From NCBI GenBank assembly GCA_916613615.1, contig OU744725.1, positions 8,848,708 through 8,912,707 of the forward strand: DNA of 64,000 nucleotides, read 5' to 3'. The notes below the pieces were generated by a model. It had not been told where the DNA came from. It made no database searches and saw only the letters and a program-made list of their open reading frames with translations. Below are positions 36,401-51,400 of this stretch, piece after piece. The stretch comes from Steromphala cineraria (taxonomy: Eukaryota > Mollusca > Gastropoda > Trochida > Trochidae). Position numbers and translations under genes: made by a program. Within the stretch, counting starts at the first letter, position 1, and each line of letters opens with the position of its first letter.

Positions 36401-39400
36401 TTACATGTTCTTCCTTCGTCTGGAGCTGCTCCTGTAGGGATCTGACCGAGGTCTCCAGCTTCTCTCTAACATCTTGTTCCTGTGCTTCTAGTTTCTCTTT
36501 CAGAGTTTGAAGGCTCTCATCCTTCTCATGGAGTTGTTGGGTCATGGTTTCTAAAGAGGACTGGAGTTCTTTATGTCTTAATTTGAGATTTTCTACTTCA
36601 TCTTTTTGTGAAACAGATTGTGCTAAATTATCTTCAAATGTCTTCTTCTGTTCCTCAAGATCTTTCATGGTGTGTGATAGCTTTTCAATGTCTTCTTTCT
36701 TCTCAGATTCTATTGAGCTGATGTTGGATTCAAGAGAACTTATTCTTTCCTGGAGGATGACCATTTCAGACTGACTTGCTTGTAAACTTTGATCCTTTTC
36801 AGAAATCTGCTGTACAAGGTAGGTGTTGCTCTGAATGAATTCATATGTTCGAGAGATGAACTGAGAAACACCTTCAATCAGATTCTCAACACTTACGGTT
36901 TCTTCAAGGTACATATAGGGAAATGCAATGGACAGCTGCTGTTGTATTCCTTGTAGTTTCTCTTTATGTATGCCATTCTCCTCAGTGAGAGCATCAAGAA
37001 CTGACTTTTGGTTTTTCAGTTTTTCTTCAACCAACAACAAATCTTCAAGTCTATGTTGATTGTTGTCAAGTTCTTCTTTTGCACATGTATATTTTGTATT
37101 CAATGATTCTAAAGATTCTCCCATAGTAGTTAGTTCACTTGTTAGCTGCTCATTTTCTTGTTTCAGCTTTGAGCAAATGATTTCTGTTTCTTGGAGCTTC
37201 TGCGTCAACTGGTCGTCATTTTCTGATTTTTGGGTCTCCTCTTCAGCAATCCTTGCTCTTAGGGTGGCAGCTTCATGTACCTTCAGTTGGAGATCTTCAA
37301 TTTCTTGTTTCTGGAGTTCTGTCTCTTGGGTCAAATCTTCTATTCGTTTGGTTAATACGGATGAAGCTTGGCTAAAGTCTGCTTCTTTTTCTGCCAAAGC
37401 CTTCTGCAACTGCATCAGACTTGTATTCTCCTCTTGGTATTGTCTTTCCAACAGTAGGAGTTGTTCCTGTAGATGAGACATATGTTTATCCTTCTCCTCA
37501 TCAGTGAAACCTCTCGTCTCAAGCTCTTTCTGCACTTTGTGACATGTCAAAGTCACAGAATCAAGTTGTTCTCTGAGTAAATCTTCTTTTATCCTGCTGT
37601 CATGAAGCTGCATCTCAAGATCTTCCACTACATCTTTGAATGATTCCACTTGCAGTCTTGCTTTTACTAAATCCTTGGTGGCAATCTCCAGGGCAATGTC
37701 AGTGTCATGGTGATCTGACATCTTTGTCTGCAATGCTTCTTCCCTGACTCTGCTTTCTTGTAGTTGCTGATGAAGTTCCTGAACTTGAGCTTCTAGATCT
37801 TGAGAAGCTGATGTCAATTGAACATAAGCCGTTTCTTGATTTTCATTCAATTTCTTTTTCTTGACGATTAATTTGGCATCCTTCTTCTTCACCTCTTTCA
37901 TAAGTTCAGCACATTTACTCTCAATCTCTTGATACCTCTGAACTGCAGTTTCTAAATCTTTTGTTGATGCTTCTAATTTTGATTTCAGGGATTCATGTTC
38001 CTCCTGCATCAGGTTGGTTGATGGGGCTTGATCTTCTTTCTTTACTTCTACAGCAAGTTGTGCCTCAACACTCTCCTTCTCAGCCTTCAAGGTGTTTGCA
38101 TACATCTCCCACTGTTGTGAGTACTCCTTCCATTGATCCCTCTCCACTCCTGTGTTCAGGATTTGTTGCTGAAGGGACATGATTTCAGCATGCAACCTCT
38201 CAGTTGTATCCTCTTTTTTAATTCCTTGTTCTTTGGCTTCTGAAGATTGTCTCTGTTTTTCTTCAATCACATGCTTAGCTGACTCATTCAATCTTACAAC
38301 AAGATTTTGATTCTCAACACGCAACTCTGTCACTCTTCCCTCCTTTTCCTGCAGTTGCTCCTTGACCTCTGAAAGTTTATCTGATGTTTCTTGTAGCTCT
38401 TGGTTCATATGCTTGTTCTCTGCATGTATTCTACCAAGTTCCTCCTGTTGTTGGTACCATTCTGTCTCCATCTGTGTCCTTCTCTTTCTCTCCTCCTCAC
38501 CACTGTTGTACCAGGCGTTCAGATCAGACTGGAGCTGCAGAACCTGCTCAGACAGAGTCCTCACTTGTTGATCCTTGTCATCACCTCCAGACAAAGCTGT
38601 GTTCTTCAGGGTCTCCAACTGGTTCTGTAGAAGGGCTCTTTCTGAGTTACTGGCTGCAAGATGATGTTCAGTCTGTTCTAGTCTGTGAATAGCGTCAACC
38701 TGGCTTTGTGTGGAGTGTTGCAATCTTTCAGTGACATCTTGCAGCTCGAGTGAAGTCGCTTCTAGTTTGTGTTTTAGGCTGTTTATGGTTTCATTCTTTT
38801 CTTGAAGAAGAGCTTGCAGAGATTTCATTTCACTGTGAATGTTTTCAAATTGTTTACATTTAACAGCAATGTCTCTTTCCATTTTCTTCATTGTCTTGAT
38901 AACGTTGACACTCTCTCCACTGAATTCTTGATAACTTGACAGCTGTCCCATGAACTCTTCCTTCTCAAACTGCAGATCTATCATTGTGTCCTTGTGAGTT
39001 TCTAGTTCTTCTTCTAGCTGCTGTCTTCTACTTGTTTCTGAATCCAGCTTTATTGTCAAGCTCTTGACGTCTTCTTGTAGGTTCCCAAACTCATCAGGTG
39101 ATGCTAGTGTGGGTTTTGCTTGTTGGGAACCTTGAATGTCTGATTCTAGATGATGAATTTGTTCCATGGATCTCTGTAGTTGTTCTGCAAATCTTTGATT
39201 TTCTTCATATAGACCTTCTATGCGGTGTTCAGCGGCTGACAACTTGCTTAATGTAATTCTAAGGTTTTCTGATGTTTCTGCCAGTTTCTTTGAAGCAACA
39301 ATGATCTTGGCATCTTTTTTCTTAACTGTTCTCTGTAGTTCCTTTATCTTCTGTGAAACATCACCTCCATCATCAGGAACATCGGTTACTCCAGTTTTTC

Positions 39401-42400
39401 TAAGGTCTTCGATTTCCACAACCAGTCCTTGATTTTCGAGAACAAGAGACTCAACTCTCGACTCGGCATCCCTTAGTTTCTGTGAGGTTGTTGTAATGTT
39501 TTCTGTTGCCTCCTTTAACTTCTTGCTGAGTGTTACAACTCTTGCTTCCTTCTTTTTAAGTTGTTTCTTTAATTCTGTAACCTCCTTAACTGGTGATTCT
39601 TCCCCACCTTCAGATTCAGCAAAACTTTCATCCAGGTTCCTGCTTTCTCCAAGCTGTTGTTCCAAATGTCTGTTTTCTGCAGAGAGAGTTTGGACTTTCA
39701 TTTCCGTATCCTTCAACTGTTGGGTGAGGAGAGATACTTGCTTGGATGTCTCTGTCAGCTTCTTGTTGGTAACTATGACCTTAGCTTCCTTCTTCTTAAG
39801 AAGCTTCTGAAGCTTTGAAACTTCCTTCTTTGCGTCTTCCTCTTGTTGTTTACCCTTCTCTAGATCACTGTGCATGTATTTCAAAGCTGAGCTGTATTCT
39901 CTATTCTCCTCAGACAGATCTTGCATATGGTACGACATGTCCATTTCCAAATGTTCTTTGTCTTCCTGAAGATAATTCAGATGTCTGATGAGTTCCTGGT
40001 TTTCATACTGCAGCTTCTCCACCATGGGATCAAAGCCAATACTCCGCTGTGAAGAGTAGCGAGATAAAGAGGATGTTGCTGTTGCATCAGAGACAACACT
40101 GTCATCATCCCTGTCAGAGGTAAAGGACACATCAAGAGAGCTTTCTCCCATCATAGATTCAGAGTCTCCAACTTGGGACTTGAGATGGATGATTCTTTCT
40201 TTATAATAGTCCTTCTGTTTCTTTAAGGTGTTAACATCTTCTTCCAGTTTTATTATTGCTAGTCTAGCATCTTCATATTTGGCATCTCTTTCATACAGGA
40301 CACGTTCATTCTCATGTACTTTTTCAAGCAATCTTGCATTGTTGTCCAAAGCTTCTTTCAGCTGTTGTTTAAAGACTGCCATTTGAGTATTGACATCTTC
40401 ACTGGCTAGGACCTCCTGGTATTTCCTCATAAGTGTTGCACTTTCTCTGGACTTCTGTTGGACTTCAAGTTTCAAAGTGCCACATTGTGTAGACAACTTT
40501 TCATTCTGTTCTTTTAAATCAGTCACCTCTTTCGTGAGTTTTTCAAATTCCTTTTCCTTAGCCTCAATTCTTTCTTTATGTTGAAATTCTGCATCGTAGT
40601 TTTGGGTCTGCAATCTGACAATTTCTTGATCTTTCTCACTACAGAGATCCTTGAGTACACTAATTTCTATCCTCAAAGCATCCTTATCTTCGAGTGGTCC
40701 TGACATCATCTTCTCCATCTCAAGTAGTTGTCTTGATGCAATTTCAAAACTTGATGCAGTTTCTTGATAATTAGTCTCTTTGGTTTCAAGAGAGGTTTTG
40801 AGGTTTTGGATTTCATTTTGGAGTTTTTCTTCTTTCACAATCAATGCATGCAGCTGGTCATCTTTCACCTTATTAGATTTCTCAAGATCTACCATTAATG
40901 ACCTTGTCCTCTGCAGCTCCTCCTGAAGCTGACTAAACCCACTACTCATTTGTTGTAAGGATTCAACTTGCATCTGAAGATCTTCCACCTGTTTTTCTGA
41001 CACCTTCAATATCTGCCTTGTCTCCTCAGAGTCCTGTTGCTGACCAGTTCGGTTGTGGATCAGATCTTCAACTTGTGCCCTTAGATTTTTCTCAAGTTCT
41101 TCTTTTTCTGTTTCCGTTTTTTGTGATAATTCTAACAATTTGTGCATTTCAATATCTTTTTGTTGAATAAGGTCGTGAGATTTGGCACTTCCATTTTCTA
41201 ATGTCTTTATCATTTGGCACAGTTTTGAGTTTTCACTTTGAGCAGATATCAATTCAGCAGAAATATCTTCTGTTCTTTCACTCACAAGAGAAAGTTGCGA
41301 CTCTTTCTCCTTAATCAGCAGCTTAAGTTCATCAATATCTTCTGAGGTAGAGGTGACTGCCTTGTTTTCTTCGGTGAGCTGCTGCAGAGACGAACTCATG
41401 GATTCTATTTGTTCTTGAAGATTCTTGATCTGTCCAAATAGAGATTCATTCTCCTTTGTAAGACGTTTCAGGTCTGCTTTCATGATCTCATTGTCCTTGT
41501 AAAGAGACTCTTTAACATTAATGACCTCTCCCAAATCTTGATCTTTCGATGTGACAGTTTGCTGCAGAGTCAGGAGCCTGTTTGAAAGTTCCCTGATTTC
41601 CTGCTCCAGAGATCCACACTCCTGTCTTGATATGTGCAGAGTCTTCTCAGTAGCTTCTTGTCCTCCCGATGATTCATCAAGGAGCTGGATAGCTCGACCA
41701 AGTTCTTTCTCAATTTCCTCTCTTTCGGACAACATTCTTGATATTCCACTTGAAATTGCCTCTATGAAGACGTTCTTCTCTCTACTGAAATGTTCAACTT
41801 CAACTTCTTCTGGGGGTTCGAGAATTTCCAGTTTTGTATGTCCAATTAGGGACTTGCTAAGATTATAGAGACTCTTCAACGTATCTGCATTTTCTCTTTC
41901 CATATCTGACATCTTAAGTCTTTGTTCCTGTAAGAAAAGTTTTGACTGATCAAACTGATGTCTGACTTGAGTGCTTAAGGCAACATTAGTATTCAATTGT
42001 GAAGACAAGGAAAGATTGTGTTCAGTCTTTTCTTCAAGCTCTGCACTGATTATTTGCAACTGGAGGTCATTGCTGTTAACATCTTGCTCTTTCTGATTAA
42101 CAAGGCCTATCTTGCTCTGCAATTCTGCTTTTACAGATTCAAGTAGAACCAAAGTTTCTTCTTTCTCAACCCTGCACTCAACTAAGTGCCCATTCAATAC
42201 CTCCTTCTCTCTAAGAGTCTCATTTATCAGCTGCTCATGACTTGCTTTCACTTCTTCTAGCTCATGTTTAAGCTTCAACAGAAGCTCATCCTTTTCCCTA
42301 ACAACATTTGAAATAGTTTCAATCTCTGAATCCATATCTGCCTTATTCTGCTTCAACTTCAAACTAGTATCATTTACCACCTCTGATTTCTCTAACTCTA

Positions 42401-45400
42401 ACGTTTGCACCCTATCAGAAAACTGGCTTAATGTACTGTCTTTGCTATGTAACTCAGTCTGAAACTCGCTCACTTGTTGAAGAAGATCATCCCGTGCCTC
42501 CTTCAGTTGGGCGACTTCATTGGAGAGTGAGTCCACGTTGTTAGCCTGTACAGAGAGTTTTGTGTTTCCTTCCTCAACTTCATTCTTCAACAGGCTGCAT
42601 TCCTTCTCCCTCGCTGATAGTTCTTGTCTGAAGTCTTCAATGTGATCTTTCAAGTTTGCTGTATCTTTCTCGTATTGGTTTATTGTTGATTGTTGTGTTT
42701 CAGCAAGCTCCTTCTGAGCAGATAAAAGCATTTCTCGTTCATCCAGGGTTGATTGTGTTTGCAATAATTTCTTCTCAAGGTCCCTAACAGCTTCCTCTGA
42801 TTCACTTAATGCTTTGGTCACACCAAACATTTTACCCTCAAGTTGAACTAAATGTTCTGATTTGCCTGAGTATTCAGATTTTACCCCTTCAAGCTCTGAT
42901 TTCACATCAGAAAGGATCTTCAGGTCTGTTTCAAGTGACATAACTCTGTCAGTCTTGCTTGTAAGCTCCCGTTCCAGCTGCTCAAGTTTGTCCTGAAGTC
43001 CTCGGATACTTTCTTCTTGATCAGTCACAGCTTCCTTGGATTGTTTCAATTCCTTTTGTAGAGACAGAAAACTATCAGAATAAGTTCCTTCGAGCTCCTT
43101 GCATTTAGTCATATATTCCTGAAGCTCAGCATGCTTAGACTCAAGTTGTGCTTTCACATCCATTAAGCTTTCCTCATGTTGAGTACACTTCTTCTCGCTG
43201 TCTTCTAATGCCTCCTGCAGAATTGTTTGACTTTGAACCATTGAGTCTATCTGGACATCTCTATCTTCCAATTCTGTCTGAAGTTTCACCATGTTGCTCT
43301 CCAATGAAGAAGACCTTTCTACAGTAATGTTTAGATTCTTCTGCAATTCTTTGTTTTCTTCTGCTAGAGTCATCAACCTTTCCTTGAGGTTCTCAGCATT
43401 CTGCTTCTCCGTTGTAAGATTTTCCTCAAACTCAAGGTTGTGAGATACAGAGTCGTTAAAAGACTGGTGTATCTCTGCAAGCTGATTGCTTAGGTCTAAC
43501 ACTTCTTTTTCTTTCTCTCCAACAGTCTTCATTGTGATTCCCATATCTGCATGTAGACTTGAAATCTTCTTGGACATCCTTTTACTGACAGCATCGTAAG
43601 ATGACCACTTGACAGAGAGGTACTCAACCTCATGTGTGAATATAGAGAGCTGGCTGTCCTTTTCCTTTACTTGTTCAAGAAGTTCCTCAAGGGTAGAAAC
43701 TTTATCCTTTAACTCCTCTGTAAGTTGAAGAATACTCTGATTCAGACTTTCTTTCAAAGCATCACTTTCTTCTTGCAATTTCTGAAGTTGATTATGTGTC
43801 TTCTCCAACTCCTCATATGCAACCTGAAGATTGTCTTCTTTAGACTCCAGAACAGACTGAAGTTCATTTCTCTGATCAGTCAACCTTTCAATGCTCTCAG
43901 ACGAAAGCTTTCTGACTTCATCCAATTGAGTGGTCAAATCTTCCTCATTTGATGAGCCCTGCTGTGCTTGAATTGTCAATTGTTGAAATCTCTCTTCGAG
44001 ATTCCGTTTTTCTTCTGTGACATTCTCCAAACTATTCACAAGCTGTCGACTCTTGTTGCTCACATCTTCAAACTTTCTTGAAACATCAGTCAACTCATCT
44101 TGTAGCTTCTCAATCCTGTCTTGATTCCTATCTAAATGGTCTCTTAGAGAAGCACAATCTCCTTGTTCTTTTTCAAGTCTTGACAAACCTTCAGCTATGT
44201 CCTGTTGAAGCTGGACAATGGCAGCATCTCTGCTTTTTACATTTGATAGAAGTGATGCATTCTCAGAAGAATATTCAGCCAATTTTTCATTCAAACTGTT
44301 GACCTCATCCCGGAGCTTAGCATTTTTCTCCTCTTCACCCATACAGGTTGAACTCAACTCTAGCTGGACTTTCTCCTTCTCTATTTTGACACTGTGCAAC
44401 ATCTGTTGTGTCTCTTTCAGTTGCACAATACTTGTTTCCTTTTCTGTAGTAGTGTCAGCAAGGGAAGCTTGAAGGTTTACTAGCTTTTCTTCAAGCTGTT
44501 GTTTCTCTAGGATGGCCTTTTCTTCATTTTCAGACATATGTGTTTCCATTTCAGAACATTTCTGCCTTAGTGTTTCAATTTCGGCGTTGCTCTGGTCAAT
44601 ATGTTGCTGAAGATTCTGTGAAAGCTGAACTGCTTCATCAAGCGACTTCTGTAACAGATTTTGCTTCTTGCCAAGCTCAACATTGACTGAAAAGATATTT
44701 AATTTCTCTTGTGCAGTTTGTGACAGTTCATTTTCAAGAATTTGACGTTCTGACTCCTTTCCAAGCAACTCTTCTTCCTTTACCTTCAGTTCTGCAGCAG
44801 AGGCTTCTCTCAACAATCTAACTTCCTCTTCCAGTGCATCTATTCTTCCTTGGTGCTGCTGACCTGTTGTGGAGCTTTCTTGTTTCAAACATTCAACTTC
44901 TCTGGCCTTCTCTACTTGTATTGTTTCACACTGATTAACCATTTCAGACAACTTCATTTGTGACTCTGTAAGTTTCGTGACCAGTGATTCATTGTCTGTC
45001 TGTAGTGACCTGCAAGTGTCACTTAAGGTTAGAACTTGAGATTCAAGGGAATTGATTGTGACCTTGTGTTCTTCTACTGATTGTGACAGCCTTTGTATTT
45101 TATTTTCCTTTTCATTTTGCATCAGACATTTTGTATTCTCAGCTTCCTCTATCATGTTGACTTTTGTTTGAAGATCCTGATTAAGTACAGCAAACTCCTC
45201 TTGTCTCTGGGAAAGTTTGTCTCTTGATGTGTCCAGTTCAGCAGCAACCTCCTTGAAGTCTTCTTCTAACAATTGGAAACTTTTGACTAAGTCAGAATAC
45301 CTTGTATCTAAATCTTTCTTTTCTTCTTCTGTTGCCTGAAGCAAGCCTGAAACTTTCTCAAAATCTAGTTCAAACCTCTGCAAGTCTGTTGCAGTCTTGG

Positions 45401-48400
45401 ATATTTCTTGTATCAGCTGCTGATTTTCTTCTTTCACACCAGTGTTCTCCTCTTTGAGCTGCTTGACATTTGAGGATAGAGAATCAGAAAGCATTGATTT
45501 TTCTTCCACAGTGGCTGACAAAATTGCAACTTGAGAATTCCTAGATTCTATTTCCGTTTTGCAAGCATCCAAGTCAGATGTCAACATTTCACATTTATCA
45601 GTTACCATTGTCACTGTTTCTATCAGATTTACCATGTCATTGTCCTTCTGTGAAATGATTTTATCTAGTGATTTGTTCTCAGCTAGACACTTCATCAGTA
45701 CTGCATCACATGCCCATGACCTAACAGAGACCTCTTCCACCTCTGACATCAGGATGATAGAAGCTGTTTCCCTTTCACAAACATCAGATTGAAGGATTGA
45801 TATTGTTTCTTTCAGTGACTGACATTGCTGTGTATACAACTCTGTGCTCGAACTTTCTTCTTCCAGAGCCTTGTGCAGCTTGTGTTCAAGATTATCCTTC
45901 TCTTCCTGAGTGTTCTTCAGAGATGTTTCCATGGCAGAGAGGTCCTGCTGAGTAGCATGTAATTTGGCTTCAACTTCTTCATTTTGCTGTTCTATCTGAT
46001 GAACAGATCGCTCCAATTCTTCATTCTTTGCCAGCAAATCAGACTTCTTGGTTTCAAACTCTGATGTCCTTACATCCATCTCCGTCTTCATATTGACCAA
46101 TTCTGAATCTTTTTCTTCAACAATACTAACATATGTGGAAATCTTCTCTTGAACCACTACAGCTTCATTCTTCAATTCTTCAATTTCTCTTTCGAGAGTA
46201 TGTTTGTCTTCTACAGCATCTTGTAGTTTCCTTTGTGTCTGTTCGTTTTCAGTTTCTTTCAGTTCTAAGCTACTGCTGACTTCTTGATTGAGAGCAGTTA
46301 GTGACATTGATTCCTCTTTCAACTTGGACAGGTTGTCAGAAGATTCCTGAAGACTGATGGAAAGATTGCTAACTTGAAGATCCTTTGATGTGATTTCCTG
46401 TTTCAAATGATTAATTGACGATTCCCTTTCATTCAAAGAGCTTTCAAGATTTTTGATAACATTTTGTAAATTGGAACACTTGCCACTCCACTTCTGAGAA
46501 GCAGCTTTTTGACTGAGGTTGTTGTTGGTGAGCTCTTCTAGCTGGTCTGTGGATATCTGCAACTGGAGGTCCTTCTCTTCCAGTTCACTTGCCAATTCCT
46601 GCAGCTTGACCTGCAATCCTGCATTTTCCTGTTTCCTCTTCTCCAACTCTTCTTGCAAATGGGTAGCAATAGTTTCCTTTTCTTCACTTGTAGTTTGTAG
46701 TGAGAGAACACTGTCATTTAGAGACTTCTCCAAATCTTCCACTCGTATACTGTATTTATCTTTCAAATCCTTCTCTTCAGCAACTGAGGCCACTAGTTCT
46801 TCAGTATATTCATTCTTGTATGACAGTTCTTCCTTCAACTTTGTTATCGCTGTCTCCTGCTCATTCTCTGCAGCCTTCAGACCAGATATACATATTTCCT
46901 TTTCTTCAACATGTAGCTTCAGTTGTCTTATTTCAGATTCAAGAAGAGACATAGATTCCTCATGATGAGTAAGACTTGACCTCAAAGAGCTGCTTTCAGT
47001 GTTGGAAGTCTGTAACTGTTCTGATAGAGCTGCTGACATCACTGTTGATGTTTCCAATTCACTCTTTGTCTTTTCAAAAATACTTTCCAACTGCTTCTTT
47101 TCTTCTCGTTCATGATCAAGTGTTGTGCGTGTTTCTTCAAATTTCCTTGTTAATTCTGCAACTTTGCTTGATCGGTCTTCCAGCTTTTCAGTCAAAGTTT
47201 GAACATCTGACTCAAAATCCATAACCTTTTTCCGTTCCTCCTCCAACTCTTTGCATAACTTTTCAAATGCCTGCTTACTGTCAGATAGCTGCTCTGTCAG
47301 GGATTCCACTTCACTCATCAGATCTGTCTTTGAATGCAAAAGCGTCTCCATGTCTATATCCCGCTTCTTTATTTTTATTTCCAATTCTTCCTTCTCATTT
47401 GTAAGGGTTTTAAGGTTCTCCGCTAAAGACTTTGATCCAGAAGACGTCTCATCTAGTGCCAAATTGATTCTCTCATTTTCATTTTCCAGTTTGTTCTTCT
47501 CATTTTTCAGGTGTTCAATGGAATCTTTCAGTTCAACTGCTTCTTGTAAAAATGTTGATAGTTTGCTTTCATGTTCAGCCTTTGTAGCCAAAAGTTGCTC
47601 AATATTCTCAGTCAGTGCTGTGACTTTATCATCCCTTTCTTCGACAACAAGTTGCAAAGTTTTGCATTCTCCTTGAACTGCTACCATTTCTGAGGTCAAC
47701 CTATCAATCTGACCTGATGCTTCTTTCAGTGCAGTCTCCAGTTGACCTGTCTTTCTAATGGTCTTCACAGCAACACTGTGTAGAGATGTTGCAGATAATG
47801 ACAACTCTTCACATTCTTCTTTCAACATAGTTACAGCTGCATCCTTTGCCGTGACTGTTCCTTCTAGTTCCTCTTGCCTTCTCTCATTCTCTTCAAGCTG
47901 GCTCTTCATGGATTCAGACATTCCAAGGATCTCTGATTTCCTAGATGCAAGCAATTCTTCAAGCTTATGTTTTTCCGTCAAAAAATCTTCTCTGGTTGAT
48001 GCCATTTGATTGCTTGTTTCATCAGCAGTCTTTTCAAGCTCAGAAATTCTATCTTCTTTAATGCCAATTTCTTCTTTAACTTTTTCAATCTCTGACAACA
48101 AAGAAGCCTGATTTTCTTCTGATTCTTTCAGATTTGTGTCCATCATTTCCAGATTCTTCTCCATTCCCATGTTGACCTCCTCCATGCCAGAGAGTTCTTG
48201 TTTAAGTTGTTTGTTGACTTCTTGCATGTTTGCAAGATCAGAATATGTATTTTCAAAGTCAGATGATTTTTTAAGCAACTCTGCAGCTTTCTTCTCCAGT
48301 TCAGTCCTCAGTTCATCATTCTCCAGGATCTTCTCACTCAGTTGAAGAGAGACGTCTGTGAATTGAGTGTTCATTTCCTTCAGGTTCTCTCCCAACCTGT

Positions 48401-51400
48401 CAACTTCTTCCCTCATCTCCTCCAGCTCTTTGTTTCTGGTTTCAATTTCTGTTCGAAGTTTGTCACATTTCTCAATTTCATCTTCCAACATTTTATGCTT
48501 CTCCTGTGATGCTTGCCTCGTCTCTCTAAGATCCTCTTGAAGGGTTGACTGTGTCTCATCACTGCTGGAGACAGACATTTCAAACTGTTCCTTCAGTAGG
48601 TTATACTCTTCTGTTTTGCATGAAAGTAGCTTCTCACTTTTATGGAGACTCTCATTGGCCTTATCAATGTCCTCAGTCAGTGTCCTCACTACATCTTTAA
48701 GAGACAGAAGTTCATTTTCTAACCGTTCTCTCTCGTCCTTGACATCTACTAGTTGTGTTTCTTTGCTTGCAAGATGGTTTTTAACTTCAACAAGTTCTTC
48801 ACATGACTTTTGGTGTTTGGTGCATACCTCATCACATTCTGCTCTTTTTTCGTCAAGTTTATATTGGAGGTTGCGCATCAATGTCTCTTTCTCTGATGTG
48901 GATTCAGAGATCATTTTTATTTCCTCTTGTGCTTGCTTCAGTTGAGCTTGTGTCTCTTCATTTTTTACATCAAGTTCAGAAATCTGATTTTTCAGTTCTC
49001 CATTTTCCTTCTCTAGCTGTTTAGTCAGATCCTCCATCTCCTTAGTTTGTTGTGAGGACATTTCAAGCTTCTGCATCATGTCTGTCAGTTCCGATGTTGC
49101 ATCTGTATGCCTAGTTTGAATCTGAGTATTTTCCTTCTTCAGTTCATTTGAAAGGAGAGACATTTCTTGGATACTCTCTGTAAGTTGAACAACCTTTAGT
49201 TCCTTCTCTTCCATAGCTGTCTTCAGTGTCTTCAACTGTTCATTCAGCTCATCGACACTGGCTTGCAGTTCTTCTCTCTTCTTATCCTGGTGCTCTTTGG
49301 TTTTGGAGAGTTCCTCTATTTGGACTTTGTTTCGTTCTATTTCTCTTGTTTGGTCTTCAACAGTTGACTGGGTAGTATTGAGCTCTGTGGCTAATCTTCC
49401 TGACTTCATTGTCTCTTGTTCAAGCATAGTCTGAAGCTGATCTAAGGAATTTGAAAGACTTTCAATTTTTAAATCTTTTTCCTCAATTGTACTTTTGGAT
49501 GAAGTCTTATAGATTTCCATTTCCTGTTCAAGATTACTATACTCTTGACTTTTGAATTCAAGATCTTTCTGCGAACTTTCCAGGGAACTTCTTAAGCTGG
49601 TGATTTTGAGGTCCTTTGTTTCGGATGTATTAACAAAGAGTTCGTTTTTCTCAGCAGAGTCCTGCTTCATGTGAAAGATTTCTTCTTCTAATTTATCCAT
49701 TTTTTGTCTCTTTTCTGTGTTCTCATCTTCAAGAATAGAAATTTGTTCCCTCATTTGTGTCATTGTTTCAGCATTGACATCACTACGGTCTGTCACATCT
49801 GCAAGATTTTCCTGAAGTTCTTTATTTTTCTCTTGAAGACGTCTCAAATGATCATCCATATCTGATATCCTTTGATTGACAGAAGCAAGTTCGTCCAAAC
49901 TGACACTCAAGCTTTGTTTGGTTTCTTCTAGACTCATTTCCACCTCTTCGTTTGATGTCTTCAATTGTAGCAACATACTTTCCTTGTCCTGCAATTGCTG
50001 GTCAAGGTCTCTGATATTATCACTGAGTATTTCTTTCTGGTTTTTCAAATCCTCTGCTATTTGTTTTTGGAAACCAAGGTCTTCTTCACATCTGAACATT
50101 GACAGTGTCTGAGCCCTGTTGGTATGGGTCAAGGACGAGATACTGCCATCTTTTTCTTCTAATGACGACTTCAGCTCTTCAAGGTAACTCCCCAGGACAG
50201 TTATTTCACTATTCTTGTCCTCCAACTCTATTTTCAGTTGTGACAAGCTTTCATTCATTTCAACAATAAGATTGTCCTTTTCTTTCAATGTATCTTCCAA
50301 ATCTTTTCTCTTTGTCTGCATCTGTGTCAAGAAATCTTCTTTATCAGTCATAAGTGACTCAACCTTACATTTCTCAGATTCAAATGCTTCTTCAAGGTTC
50401 TGTTTCTCCTCTATCATCTTCTTCACTTGCTGCTCTGAAGATGATAGAGCCGTCTCCTTATCACCAAGCATAGTCTTCAGTTCTTCTGTTAGGGTTGCCT
50501 TCTCTTCAATCAGTTGATTCTTTAATTTCAATTGCTGTTGTAATGCCTCTATTTCATTACTCCTATCTACCTTTTCTTCATGTAATTCTGTATTTATACT
50601 TTCAAGTTCTTGAGATTTTGTTTCACAGTCAGCATCAAGTTTCTTCAATTCATGTTCCAAGCCAAAGCAAACCTCCTCAAGACCTTTAAGCTTTTCAACT
50701 TTCTCTTCCAACTGATTCTTTGTCTGCTTCAAGGCATCTTCCAACTGTTTAGCCCTATCACATTCTTGTTCAAAATCAGTTTTGGATTTCAAGAAATTGT
50801 TTTGAACCTCATCAGCATCTCTGTTCTTCTGATCCAGTTCACTCAATTTCTCAGCAAGTTTATCTTTGGTAGTTTCTAGCTGCTGGTTAATACTTCTCAC
50901 GTTATCCTTCAGTTCAGCAACTTCAGCCATCATGGAGTCATTTGTCTGTATCTGCTGTGTGACCTCAACTTGCAGTATCGCCACCTGGCTCTCTCTGTCC
51001 ATCACCTCTTGAGTCTTTAGTTCACATTCATTCTTCCATTTTAACAGTTCTTCATTCAAATTCTGCACTTCAACTGATGCTCCCTTCTTCATCGACTCAA
51101 GTTCAACTGACAGAGAATCAACCATTTTCTCCTTTTCTGTTAGTAGTTCAGCAAGTCGTTGTTTCTCTCCTGAAAGAAGTACTGCAACACTATCAGAATC
51201 CTGAGTCTTCTGCTCCAGGGCATGAGTCAGTTCCCTGTGGGCTGCATGCAGGGAGTCCTTCTCCTGCACCACCTGTTCATGACTAGACTTCAAGGAGCTG
51301 ACTTGCACCTCCAGGGCAGAACACTTCTCACCTAGGTCACTCCTCTCACTGCAAACTGTATCATGGTTAGACTGCAAATCATCTAACTTACACTCTAACT

